Assembly (NCBI GenBank): GCA_963932465.1
Contig: OZ010794.1
Span: forward strand, 443,673,502 to 443,737,501
Length of the DNA: 64,000 bases
Direction: 5' to 3'
Source of the DNA: Maratus speciosus
Lineage: Eukaryota; Arthropoda; Arachnida; Araneae; Salticidae
The notes under the pieces were generated by a model. It saw only the letters and a program-made list of their open reading frames with translations. It had not been told where the DNA came from and made no database searches. Numbering within the stretch: position 1 is the stretch's first letter; each line of letters opens with the position of its first letter. Both the position numbers and the translations under genes were made by a program. Shown here one piece after another: positions 1 to 10,741 of the stretch.

Positions 1-927
1 TTTATTGGAAGATTCAGGTAGAGACCTCTTTTGAGTTAAAGTGTTGACTTGTAAATCCTGTGTTTGATCAACCTCTTGAGCAGAAACAGAGTCTAAGATG
101 TCAAGTAGGTTATTATTTATCTTAATTTGGCTATTATGTAGATCAATAACAACTCTATGAGATTTCAAAAAATCAAAGCCAAGGATACCAACAAACTTAG
201 AATCTTCAGGAATATCAATGAGAAAAAAAGAATGTTTGTAGAAAAATTTCCCTATCTTAAATGACAAGTTTATACAACCAGAACAAATAACAGCAGAATT
301 TACCGTGGTAATTTTTACATTTGAAGCAATTCTGCTATAATGTACATGCTGTTTTATACGTTGAAAATAATATTTTGATAATAGAGAAATGCTTGCACCT
401 GAATCGAGAAGAAAATTTGCAGGATTCTTGTTAATAGTTAATTGAATAATTGGAAGGGTAGGTTGATCAACTTCCGCATGGAGAAGAAATTCGATGGACT
501 CAACAAAGATTATGTCATTTTCAGATGAGGTTGTTTGTATAGCAGAGTTTGCAAAAAGTGGAATTTCTTTATTTGTTTGACTAGCAACTGATTTCACAAG
601 TCTCTGTGATGAAATCGGATAGTTAATTTTAGTCAATGGAGACCGCGGTACAATAATATCATTCTGGACTTGAAAAGGCGTAAAGTCACGACTTAAGGCA
701 GAAAAATCATTAAAGGACGGAAGTTGAGTATTTATGTCTGGAGTTAACTCTTGAAAACATTCAGGAGTTATGTTTGAATTATAGAATGTTCTTTCACATT
801 GAAAAACGGGAACAGCAAGGTCTTTATCAGAATTTACATTATTGAAAGAGACAGCTTGAGAGTTATACTGTGGAGAAAAATGACACAGGGGTGAAGCAGC
901 TCCACACCCACTTCTCCCCAAATCGTG
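1..927 (-). CDS. Ty3/gypsy protease region (5' part of pol), runs off left edge
   Basis: The minus-strand frame stays open from the codon after the gag stop at 928-930 to the window edge, in the same frame as gag. It encodes a retropepsin-like aspartic protease: the catalytic D-S-G-A-S triad lies at 405-391 and the second conserved block, I-L-G-F-D-F-L, at 186-166. The stretch between gag and the triad (about 170 codons) is low-complexity linker. Reverse transcriptase, RNase H and integrase are not in the window and should lie beyond base 1. Expression would need readthrough of the UGA or reflects a mutated element. By family knowledge the protease would process the Gag-Pol polyprotein inside the element's particles. 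Confidence 0.8.
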
Positions 928-1914
928 TCAGTACCTATGAGGATTTTTATTTGAGTAGTTCTGACGGGAGGTCGAAACTTTAGAGGAAGAATGTCGAGAG
1001 TCGGATGAATGTGGTTTATCATCTGAGGAGTTGTGATGCCGTTTTTTAAAAGATGCTTGTTTTGATTTGGAAGTTAAATTTGATTTCAATTTGAAACATC
1101 TGTTTGCTGAATGTCCAGGTCTTGTGCACCACTGGCAAATAATTCGTTTATACGAATGTTTGAAATGATGACTAAGTCTTATGTTTCTGGAAGAATTGTG
1201 CCTGGACTCTGTATCGCAAGATGAGTTATCATCTGAAGTAGCTGTGTGAGGTTTGTTACACACCTCCGATGAGTCCGCAGAATGACTATTATGAGACAGA
1301 GAATCCTCAGGTTGTTCATGTAAGTTATGTAACCTACTGTATGAAGGTGGAACCGAATTAGAAATTATAGGTGCTTGAACAGAATCAAGAATCTCTTGAT
1401 ATGAAGCAGCAGCTTCAATCATTTTGTCAAACGAATCTATGTGTTGTGTAAGAATGTGAACTTTTAAATTATTAGGGATGAGATCAGTGAATTTTGATAT
1501 TAGAATCTGTTCAATGGAGGGATCAGGCAACTGAGGAAAATGTTTACGAACAACATCATCTAACCTTGTAGCAAAATTCCGGATAGATTCTGAAGGTAGA
1601 AACTTTATACTATTGTATTTAAGAGCAATGGAGGTAGCTGACTCCGTCTTAAAATGTTTCCTAAAAATATCAAACAAGTCTTCAGGAGAAGTTGCCTTTT
1701 TACATGCATTAGAGGAAACATAAAATTTTAATGCCTGATCAGAGAGTTTAGATTTGAGGAAAATAAGTGCCTGTTCATTACTCCAGTTAGAATAAGAAAT
1801 GGTCGCTTTAACTTGCTCAGCAAAAAAATCTAAAAGTTCGGGATCACCCGAAAAAGGTGTCACTATTATTCTTAGAGGTTTAATTTTTGACGTCATGATG
1901 AATAAATACAACAA
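928..1914 (-). CDS. Ty3/gypsy Gag-like protein with one CCHC knuckle
   Basis: This 328-codon ORF (a second in-frame Met at 1896 is the likelier start) has the layout of a retrotransposon Gag. A helical capsid-like region occupies residues 15-180. A Ser/His/Asp-rich linker follows at 180-250, then one zinc knuckle C-x2-C-x4-H-x4-C at residues 260-273, then a basic Lys/Ser/His tail that could bind RNA. The ORF ends in a single TGA and the frame continues as protease. The capsid would assemble the cytoplasmic particle in which reverse transcription occurs. The unbroken frame suggests a fairly young copy. It is an element gene, not a host gene. Confidence 0.8.
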   Translation of the reverse strand: MLYLFIMTSKIKPLRIIVTPFSGDPELLDFFAEQVKATISYSNWSNEQALIFLKSKLSDQALKFYVSSNACKKATSPEDLFDIFRKHFKTESATSIALKYNSIKFLPSESIRNFATRLDDVVRKHFPQLPDPSIEQILISKFTDLIPNNLKVHILTQHIDSFDKMIEAAASYQEILDSVQAPIISNSVPPSYSRLHNLHEQPEDSLSHNSHSADSSEVCNKPHTATSDDNSSCDTESRHNSSRNIRLSHHFKHSYKRIICQWCTRPGHSANRCFKLKSNLTSKSKQASFKKRHHNSSDDKPHSSDSRHSSSKVSTSRQNYSNKNPHRY

Positions 1915-2587
1915 AATTCAAAAATAATGCAATAATTCAAACAAACAGCATTCAAATAAATTACTAATCTCAACAATATATAAATACATCAATAGTTCTA
2001 ATAAATTGTGCCTTAATATTTGCCATATGCCCCTTCAAACAATGTAAAATTATAGGTCATTGTAAAAATATTTGCATACTAAGAACAAAAATATCTTCTA
2101 TCACTTCATACAATCGAAAGAAAAATCATGCTCTGCAAAAATAAAAGGAGATATTTCCTACCATTTACTTCTCAGAACAGAAAAAAAATCTCTTCAAAGT
2201 ACATAAAAATGAGCAATTTGTTCCCCAAATACAAATATAAGTTCAACAAAATAATATATTGAAATAAACTCTTCAAAAAAAGTAACAGCTTCAGACTAAA
2301 ATATTAAAATATCACAGCATTATAACATATTTTTTTTTTTTTTTAAATTAAGTAAGTATTTCTCTCTCTCATAATTCCAGGGTGCATTTTTCAAGAATTT
2401 CTCCAAAGTCGGCACTAGGAATTGTGACGTGAATATTAGAATATTCACAAATTGTTGTGATCGTATTTTGGAATTAGTTTGTTGTAAAAAATCTTCTTTT
2501 AGAAATGGAGACAATAACCCTACATTTAGTTCTTTTAGGTCATTTTAAAGGGAGAAAATCGAAAAGATCTTACTTGAAACAAGCAGT
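1915..2587 (-). other. Untranslated leader between gag and putative 5' LTR
   Basis: AT-rich and without a convincing ORF. It is about 670 bases upstream of gag in element orientation. A good splice-donor-like motif (CAA/GTAAGA) lies at its upstream edge near 2570. I could not identify a tRNA primer-binding site. Confidence 0.35.
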
Positions 2588-3306
2588 GTTGAGGAAGAGA
2601 CAGGAACTACACTTTCTTGAGATTAAATCAATCTTTATTTAACTATATTTTTAGATGAAGATGAATTATTTTCCATTTTGATCACCCGTAAATTGTTCTT
2701 GAAAATACCAGCACCTAGATAAAAAAAATTCCCGAGAGAATATCGCATATGAACTGAACATATGAACACTGAAGAACAAAAACTTCGTTGATAAAAAAAT
2801 GGCACAACTACAACCAGATATCGACATCGTTGTTTCGGACATCCCGTCAGAACTTTAACTGCCTAAAAAAATTAAGGGAGACAGTATATAAACATCGCTA
2901 CGGGGCCCGCAAAAGTAATTAAGCGAGAGGTTTAAAACAATTGACCAAATTCAAAAGCCACCGGTATTCGGAAAACAAATGAGAAAGCGAAACCAAAAGT
3001 AACGCAATCTAATTTGTTCGTGAAACGAAACGTCACTCGTTTGAAATCATAGCAAGCGCCCGTTTTCTACTGAGCATGCGCACACTTACAGCCTCGGATG
3101 AAACACGGAGAGAAAAGGGAAGGGAAGAATAATGAATGAATGGCGTGCGTATGCAAGCACTGGGGGAAAGCCAACTTACAGACTACGCTAAGGTTGTCAG
3201 CGAGAGAGACGGGAGAAAAAAGAAAAGAAACAAAAGCACGGCCGCGACACCGTCACAGATGCAGACCGGTGAATAGGTGCAAAAAAATGTGAGATTTCAT
3301 CTCACA
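2588..3306 (-). repeat. Putative 5' LTR of the left Ty3/gypsy element
   Basis: In minus orientation this block starts with a TG-type palindromic end (TGTGAGATGAAATCTCACA, 3306-3288). It is much richer in CpG than its surroundings, carries an AATAAA polyadenylation signal near 2636, and precedes the gag leader. That is the expected order promoter, poly(A) signal, leader, gag. The partner LTR is outside the window, so the boundaries are uncertain. A CpG-rich host promoter with a noncoding first exon is the alternative. Confidence 0.4.
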
Positions 3307-3882
3307 AAGCCTGTCCCTAATAAAAACTATGCTTATAAAAAGAAAGAAGGACCTAGGCGATACACACAACAAAAAACCCTTTAAATTAACAATCTTTTTT
3401 TTTTTGTTCCAATGAATCATCTAAATTTAAATTAATCATAATTTAGAATAAATTTAATTATTCTCACAGACTTTATTCATAAATAGTACAATCTATTAAT
3501 TGACTACATGTGCACAAATACCAAAACATAGACATTTAATTATACATAAATATACAAATTAATTACAAACATTATGAATAGAAAGATGAACTTTCGCATA
3601 AACACACAGTAGGAAACATAAAACACATTTTGCACAAGACTGAGCATAGAGCGTGGATAATGTAATAATATACTCCTTCCAGCAGACATTTTTTATAGAG
3701 AAAAACAAGAGGTGTAATTCAAACAAACTTCTCAAGAATTAGTTATGTTTATAATTCATAGTGATTTTTTGTAATAATAAAATCCATGCATGTTTTTGAA
3801 AAACTGCCTGACCCAGTCATAATGTTATGGAACAAAATGCTTACATATTATGTGTTAAAAAAGAGGCATACTTCTAAACAAA
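3307..3882. other. Unannotated AT-rich spacer
   Basis: No ORF, terminal repeat or motif that I can support. Confidence 0.5.
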
Positions 3883-3884
3883 TA

Positions 3885-4189
3885 CAAGGTGACCATAATT
3901 AAATTGACAATACTCAGCGTATTCTGTGGTGAGATCTAATTGCAAGAATGGAGCCAAATTTTGTAGGATGTTAAACAAGAAAGGTGAGGAAGATTCTGCA
4001 ACCCCCCTGCCCTACAAGAAAAACAAACAAACAATGTCACATACTCCCTAGCAATGACTTTTGGAACTTTTTTCGGAATCATCTTTCCTCTGTCTTGTTT
4101 AATCATCCGACAAAATTTGGCTCTATTCTTGCAATTAAATCTCACCACAGGATACACTGAGTACTGTCACTTTAATTATGACCACATTG
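3885..4189. mobile_element. TA-flanked MITE with 96-bp terminal inverted repeats
   Basis: The arms at 3885-3980 and 4093-4189 are near-identical inverted copies beginning CAAGGTGACCATAATTAAA and, on the other strand, CAATGTGGTCATAATTAAA. The element is bordered by the dinucleotide TA on both sides (3883-3884, 4190-4191), as expected for Tc1/mariner-type insertion. It is only 305 bp long and non-autonomous. A minus-strand ORF across it is a by-product of the inverted repeat. Confidence 0.85.
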
Positions 4190-4191
4190 TA

Positions 4192-5336
4192 TATTTATAT
4201 TCTTAATATAAACAAGTATTATAAGTAGGGTGTTAATATATATATATTTTTTGCATTAAGGGGCAACAACAGTTGTGAACATGGCATACGTAAAAGAAGA
4301 AGGCATGTCCATTTGCCTAAAATGTGTGAAGTCGATCACTAGAAGGGGCTGGAACCCTGCACCAAAATTCTGACCAATTGTGCAATCCTGAACCAAAACT
4401 GGAAGTCAAACTCTGATCAATCTGCTACCTTGACAGGATAGAAATATAAACAAAGACCAGCTTATCTATTAAGAATCTTGTAGCAGGGTTTCTGCTGAAA
4501 CCGTCTACACTTTTTCAGCAGTTTTTGGTAAAATGAACAAGTTTCCTTTATTACATAGGTTACAGTTATAAAAGCACATGTAAAACAGCTGACTTTTATT
4601 AAAAAATAAACATAATTGCATGTTTAATTTTTAGCCAAAATGATTAATGTATAGTTTAGCTACTGCTAAAACTATTTAAAAAAAAGTACTGTAATTGCAG
4701 TAGTTATTGAGCAAAAAGGTACACAAATGGCAGCTGTTTTACACATGATTTTCCAACTTTCATCGCGGCCTCAAGATACTGAATGCTGCCCAGAATTATA
4801 GATTTTTAAAATAGGCCTCTAATTAGAGAATATTAAGAATCAAAATCTATATTTTTACAAATACTCTAATTAATATTATAATCAGCAACTACAGAAATGA
4901 TAAAATCTATAAATGAGATAATATAATCACTGCTTTTATTTTTCATCTGTATATCCCAAACACATACACACAAGCAAAAAAAAAAGACTTATTTTTTGTC
5001 TTTGTAGAAAGATTTTCATCAATTTCTACAAACTTTTTAGGTCCTGCAATTTTACCGTAATATCTTTATAGGAAGTTAGACGCACAAACTTCTTGAAGAT
5101 AACTATTTCAATCAATTAGGTATTATCCGTACTCTTACTTATATTCAACTATCTTTTTTGAATGACGTCAATTCATCTGACAAGCCAAAAAAGCAGTTAC
5201 AATTGATTTTGGAACCATTGAACCACATTCCTTTTTTAACAGATATTCAGGTACTTGTGTATTATCTGGGCCAGGTCATATTCACTGCATCAAAATAATG
5301 AACTGTAGTCAACATTCTTTTTTTTTTTTTTTTTTG
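4192..5336. other. Unannotated AT-rich spacer
   Basis: About 1.1 kb without a supported gene or repeat boundary. It ends in a T-rich tract just before the hAT target duplication. Confidence 0.5.
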
Positions 5337-5591
5337 CTTTCTTCCAGGGTTGCCGGCTTTTAGCCAGCCCCCCAAAAAAAGCCGGCCGGCTTTTTTTGGT
5401 TTTAGCCACTTAAAGAAAGCTGGCTTTTATTGAAAAAAGCTGGGTTTTATTTTTAAAAGTTGGTTTACAGCTAATTCATTTTAAATTTAGATCAATTAAT
5501 TTTTAATACACTTATAAATATTTTCTACTAAAAAATTTATAAATTTCTATTAAATTTTGTCAAATAAATAAGTCTTTATAAATGTTAGAAA

Positions 5592-5999
5592 GGTGATTCC
5601 ATGCAGAGTGTCACACACGTAACGCAGGCTTTAAATTGCATATATTCAATTATTTATGAAATTTTAATGTTAATTCAGATTTTAAGTGGTATGGTAAATA
5701 AGCTATTACCATATTTTTAAATTTAAATGTGTGGCAATAAAACTCACAGAAGTATATCATTTAATTTCTTTACTCAAAATGTGCTTTTCTCTGAAGTAGG
5801 AAAAAAGCAAGTTTTGAGTAATGAAATTAAATGAGATACTTCTGTGAGTTTTATTGCCACACATTTAAATTTAAAAATATGGTAATAGCTTATTTACCAT
5901 ACCACTTAAAATCTGAATTAACATTAAAATTTCATAAATAATTGAATAAATGCAAATTAAAGCCTGCGTTACGCGTGTGACACTCTCCACGGAATCGCC
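5592..5999. repeat. Long hairpin (foldback MITE) with ~188-bp arms
   Basis: Bases 5592-5779 and 5812-5999 are nearly identical inverted arms around a 32-bp centre that itself partly pairs. The outer ends read GGTGATTCC and GGCGATTCC followed by GTGTCAC and a CGTAACGC-type motif. No clear target duplication was found, so the superfamily is unassigned. A transcript would fold into an almost perfect dsRNA. Confidence 0.8.
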
Positions 6000-6675
6000 C
6001 AGAAGGCAACTTTGAAGGCATTATGTGTAAAAAAAAAGTTATAAATATTGAAAAGGATATAAGTTAGACTCCAAACTGGTGTTTTGAAATTCTATATTAC
6101 AGAGCTCCACATATACTACACATTTTAAAGATTATATTTAATTGAACAATGACAAAATGTAATCACATCAAAATGGAAACATTCTTATGTGTCCATATGG
6201 AGAGATTAAGTTATTTATATATTAAAAGAGAAATTAGAAAGGATATAATTTTTGAGGAGAGTTTGGTACATAAGTGTATAAAAAATAGAGCATTTAAACA
6301 GGTAAAAAAAATAAATAAATTTCTAAATAAAATTTTGACAATCTTGTTGCTAAGCATTTTCATGCATATGCTATTTATAATATTTTTAATAGTGAGAAAT
6401 GGTGTTTTTATTACATGACTATGTATAATTTTGAATGTTTACTAGAAATAAAATAAGACTTGTATATTAATAGCTCTTAAAATTAATTAAGTAATAAAAC
6501 ATGTAACTAAGTAACCATTGTTCCCTTCAATTTTATAAAGCAGTAAAAATGAAAAAAATTCGGGGAGGAAATTCGGTGGAGTTAAAGGTCAGTGTAAAAC
6601 AGATAAAGCAGTTGGTATGGACCTTTTAAAATTTAGTTGACATATTTCCAATTCTGACTACAAATCATTAGCAAA

Positions 6676-7985
6676 TAGGACTGGGTGATGTAGAAATTTC
6701 TTAAATCGATTTATCATCCATCTAACATCGTGATTTAGTGCTAAATCGCGATTTAACGCCGATGTTACATTTTAGAATACGGGCACCTATTTTTTAATAA
6801 CAAAATACGGTCATTATGCACCCCCCCCCCCCCTGTATTATTTAGTATACTTAGCTTTTAATTTTTCAAATACCTTTGAAAAGAGGTATATTTTACACAT
6901 AAAAAAAAAAAAAACTTTGAATTCCCCAAAACACTAGTTTTTTTTTTTCCATTTTAAAAATTAGTGACCTATTTTAATACATTTTATAAACTCATTCTTT
7001 AAGAAGTAATAGAAAAGAAAATGTTTTTTTTTTTGTTTTTTGGTCTGACTTGTTATGGCTGCTACAATCTAAATTCCTTAAGGGGGGGGGGGACAACTTC
7101 CCATAGCCCACTCAAATAGCACTTCATTGTTAACAACACATACACACACTTTTTTTTTTAGAGACACAAAATTAAAAAGTTATGGAGGTAAAACAGAAGC
7201 AAATTAAAAGAATTCAATGATGAATTTAACTGTTCATTTACCATGATGAGAAAAGTAGTAAAAAAAAAGGGGGGGGGGGAAGATATGAGAAATAAGGTGC
7301 AATTTTATATCTTTTTAACTTTTAGATTATAATAAGATTTGTTTAACATAAATGCTGACATTCATATAGTGGATGCAGAAGGATTGAGTCTTCGAGCACA
7401 TTACTGAAATTGCTGATTTTTTCACGCATGTTGGCACTCTGTAAGATTAGTAATAAAATATAATTTTAAAATATATCTCTTTTTAATGATAACAAAATGT
7501 CAAAAAAGCAGAAAATCGCAGATCTGCAGAAAAATCTAATGAATGCCCCCTCCACCCGTCCCTCATTGTGCTGTAAAAATCAAGTTACTTGACTCATTAC
7601 AGAACTTTATTAAAGTATTTTTAATTAATTACAAAATAATAATAAATTTAAAATAAAATATTCCCATAATACCCAAACATATGAAAATTAATTTTTCATC
7701 AAAATAATGCATAAAAATATAAACTAAAATTGGATGAATTTGGATATAAATAATGAATCAATTTCAGCAAGATACTCAATCCATGCGGCTGGTGTTGAAA
7801 TCGGATGTCAAACCCGATGCATGACTATTTTAAAATATTTTATAATTAATTACAGAATAATAGAAAATAAAGAATATATATTAAAATATTACCCAAACAT
7901 GGGGAAAATGAATTTTTCATTAAAAGATTGCATAAAAATAAAAACTGAAAATAGATGAATTTGGATTTTAAATATGAAACTTTAT

Positions 7986-8025
<40 letters not shown>

Positions 8026-9057
8026 TAAATACTTAATTTCAGAAAAAAAAAATCTTATTAGCAAAAGAAAAATATTTCATGCGGATCACGGCCAAATTGG
8101 AATACACAAAACAATGCATGAATATCTATACTTTAAAATAATTTCATTAATTACAAAATAATAGAAAATAAAAAATATGTGTTAAAATATTACTAAAACA
8201 TGTAAAAAATGAATTTTTCATCATAAGAATGCATAAAAGTATAAATTTAAAGTCGATGAGTTTGGATTTTAAATATGAAACTTTATTCTTTTTTTCAACC
8301 ATAAATGCTCAATGTCAGAAAAAAAAATCTTGATGCAGGATTCTACTTTAAAGTATTTTAATTAATTACAGAATAATGGAAAATAAAAAATACATACTAA
8401 AAGGTTACTGAAATACTATGTGAAAACTTAATTTTTCATCTAAAGATTGCATTAGCATATAAACTGAAATTCGATTAATTTGGATTTTAAGAATTAAACT
8501 TTACTTTTTCCTTTCAACTTTCAACTACTTAAGTGCTTAATTTCCAAAAAAAAATACACATTCCAGTCTCAAATTCTGAATCTCGTTTACAAAATAAATA
8601 AATATCAAATTTTATTTAAATCGTTGTTTTCTTAAATCATCTTTTTCTTTAATCGCCTTTCCCTTACATCGGAAAGCATTGAGGCCTGCATGTTTTCTTA
8701 AATCCGATCCTGCTAAATCAATTTAACACCAACTTGTCTTGTTTTTCTTAAATCGGAAAGCATTGAGGTTTGCGATGTTTGCTTAAATCGGATCCTCCTA
8801 AATCGATTTAATACCAACTTGCCATGTAAGCGGTAGATACATCAAAGTAGATAAATCGGTTTTCCGATGTTAGCTCTGAATCAGTATTTTGTTTTAAATC
8901 GATTTAAAGCCAATGGCTAAATCGCGATTTAAGACAATGGCTAAATCACGATTTAAGACATTAGCTAAATCGCGATTTCCGATGTTTGGTTAAATCGGAT
9001 TTCCGATGTAGGATCTAAATCGATTTAAAACTTAAATCGATTTAAGGCCCAAGCCTA
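6676..9057. mobile_element. Nested hAT-like element with AAATCG-rich ends
   Basis: The ends are TAGGACTGGG and, opposite, TAGGCTTGGG. The flanking octamers TTAGCAAA (6668-6675) and CTAGCAAA (9058-9065) match at 7 of 8 positions. Many copies of AAATCG and its complement CGATTT crowd the first 100 bp and the last 450 bp, a subterminal-repeat design common in hAT elements. It lies inside the hAT 5345-9305 and is therefore younger. No transposase ORF is visible; the middle holds a degenerate tandem array. Confidence 0.75.
7600..8560. repeat. Degenerate ~215-bp tandem repeat, four units
   Basis: The motif TAATTACA(G/A)AATAAT recurs near 7625, 7843, 8148 and 8363. Each copy is followed by a TGAATTTTTCAT-type block and a TTGGATTTTAA-type block. 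The second interval is longer (about 305 bp), partly because of a 33-base poly(T) run at 7988-8020. Short ORFs across the poly(T) run are artefacts. Confidence 0.7.
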
Positions 9058-9414
9058 CTAGCAAAACCATCTAAGTTTTATTCCAGTATTAATGCCTTCA
9101 TTATTCAGAAATTGGGTTACTTATTAAACTCTAGATCAATTAAATGTCGTTAAAACTAATTAAAAACACTTTAAAATGTGTAGTTTATAATTACAATGCT
9201 TCACTTTATAAAAGCCAATTATGGCCAAAAAAAGCCGGTTAAAACCAATAAAAGCCACTGGTCTGGCTTTTTTTTTTTATTTTAGCCAGCTTTTTTGCAA
9301 CCCTGCTTTCTTCATTTCAACTGCATAGTTAATATTACATAGCTGCCATATTAGGTAATGGTAGGAGTATTTTACATGTATATTAATTATATAATATGAT
9401 ACAGAATAGATATA

Positions 9415-9884
9415 CAGTAAGAAACCATTTATCTAGAAGCCAGTTAACTGGAAAACCAGTTATCCAGAATGATATTTCCACTTGACTTATTTCAGAAAAA
9501 TGAGCCATACAGTCCCAGTTTGATATGTATATTGCTTTAAACATTACAACATGCATGATATAACTTGATTCCAACAACTAAGATTTGAAATGGAAGCATA
9601 TTTAGTTATATATTGGGCATTTTTATTTTTATGCAAAGGAAAAAGGGGAGATTTTGTTTCCTAGGTATTTTTATAAATTGCCTTCTTTTAAACTTTGATT
9701 AATGTCTGATCTTGTTTGGACCTGATTCTTTTTGAATAGTCTAATAATTGATTTGAGATCAAAACACTGTCATAGCCACATATAGTATTCTACAAATCTG
9801 ATCAAATAGATGTTTGTTTAGTGCCCAACCAGTTATTCGGAATACATCTGACCCCAACGATTCTGGATAAATGGTTCTGTACTG
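9415..9884. mobile_element. Pogo/Tigger-type MITE, 470 bp
   Basis: The ends are CAGTAAGAAACCATTTATC and, opposite, CAGTACAGAACCATTTATCC, flanked by TA at 9413-9414 and 9885-9886. A CAGT start, a GAACC-like block and a TATCC-type motif with a TA duplication are typical of pogo-like Tc1/mariner elements. No coding content. Confidence 0.8.
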
Positions 9885-9886
9885 TA

Positions 9887-10741
9887 ATATATTCATTGAT
9901 ACAGTATATTTATATTACATAATATTTACATATATTATTCATTCTGTTGAGCTTAACAAACTGCTGTAAATTAAACTACCACAAGTTTTCAAGTCTCGAT
10001 GCTAGCACCTTCCGTATTAGCCAGTAAGGCTAATGATAGCAATAATAAGAGTCAGTACAGATTACAGGTAGTCTAGCAAAGCTCAGTCACAAATTTCCCT
10101 GACTTTACCAGGTTTTCAATATCAATTAAAGAAAAAAAAAAATCCAGGTATTTTACCAGATTTATAGAGATATAACCAGATTTTGTGACGTCAGATACAA
10201 CAAAAATCTTAAAAGATGTAAAATAATTACTTGAAGCTTCTGTATTTCGTAATGAGAATCTTTTTCAAGGGGGCTGGTCACTCGGCTTCCGATTTCCCCT
10301 CACTAATGTAAAGTCTATGGGCATTCGATGCATTCGTCTATTTAAAATATTTCCTCGGGAAATTAATATTTTTAACTTCTATTTTTTATGTACACTTCCT
10401 AAAAGATGTTTCTTTTTTTTCTTAGTTCTCAAAACATTTCTAAAGTATAGACTTAATTTTATAGGAAGTGTTAAAACGTTACTCACAGTTCGCCCGCTTT
10501 TAACACATAAAATATTAAATTCAGCATCGATTTTAGAAATATTTTGTAAACTAAGAAAGAAAGAGACATCCTTTAACATGTTGAGTGCCACGATGACTGA
10601 CACTGAAGTGCTGAAAATTTACAATGTTTAACGTAATTTTTAAGAAAGCATAATCCTGTAATAAATAAAAGGTAGGTAAATTTTAAATATTTGTTCAGTA
10701 ATTATTTAAAACAATGTATATTTTTTCAGTTTTATATCATA
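9887..10741. other. Spacer with a short imperfect inverted repeat
   Basis: No gene is recognised. Bases ~10398-10462 and ~10519-10583 are imperfect inverted copies around AAAGATGTTTC and GAGACATCCTT. This explains the overlapping opposite-strand ORFs at 10317-10631 and 10379-10603. Confidence 0.5.

Larger units (their letters stand above)
5345..9305. mobile_element. hAT-type element, non-autonomous, host of nested insertions
   Basis: The ends are CAGGGTTGCCGGCTTTTAGC and, on the opposite strand, CAGGGTTGCAAAAAAGCTGG, with AAAGCC/GGCTTT motifs repeated near both ends. A perfect 8-bp TSD, CTTTCTTC, flanks it (5337-5344 and 9306-9313). Length is 3961 bp, but about 2.4 kb belongs to the nested element 6676-9057 and 0.4 kb to a hairpin at 5592-5999. 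No transposase was recognised. An 89-codon ORF at 6149-6418 resembles nothing I know. Confidence 0.85.

Noticed and set aside
6149..6418. 89-codon plus-strand ORF inside a hAT element
   Set aside because: No recognisable domain; AT-rich composition and a hydrophobic tail are consistent with chance.
7846..8161. ORFs on both strands over 7846-8161
   Set aside because: They run through a 33-base poly(T) tract in a tandem repeat and are low-complexity artefacts.
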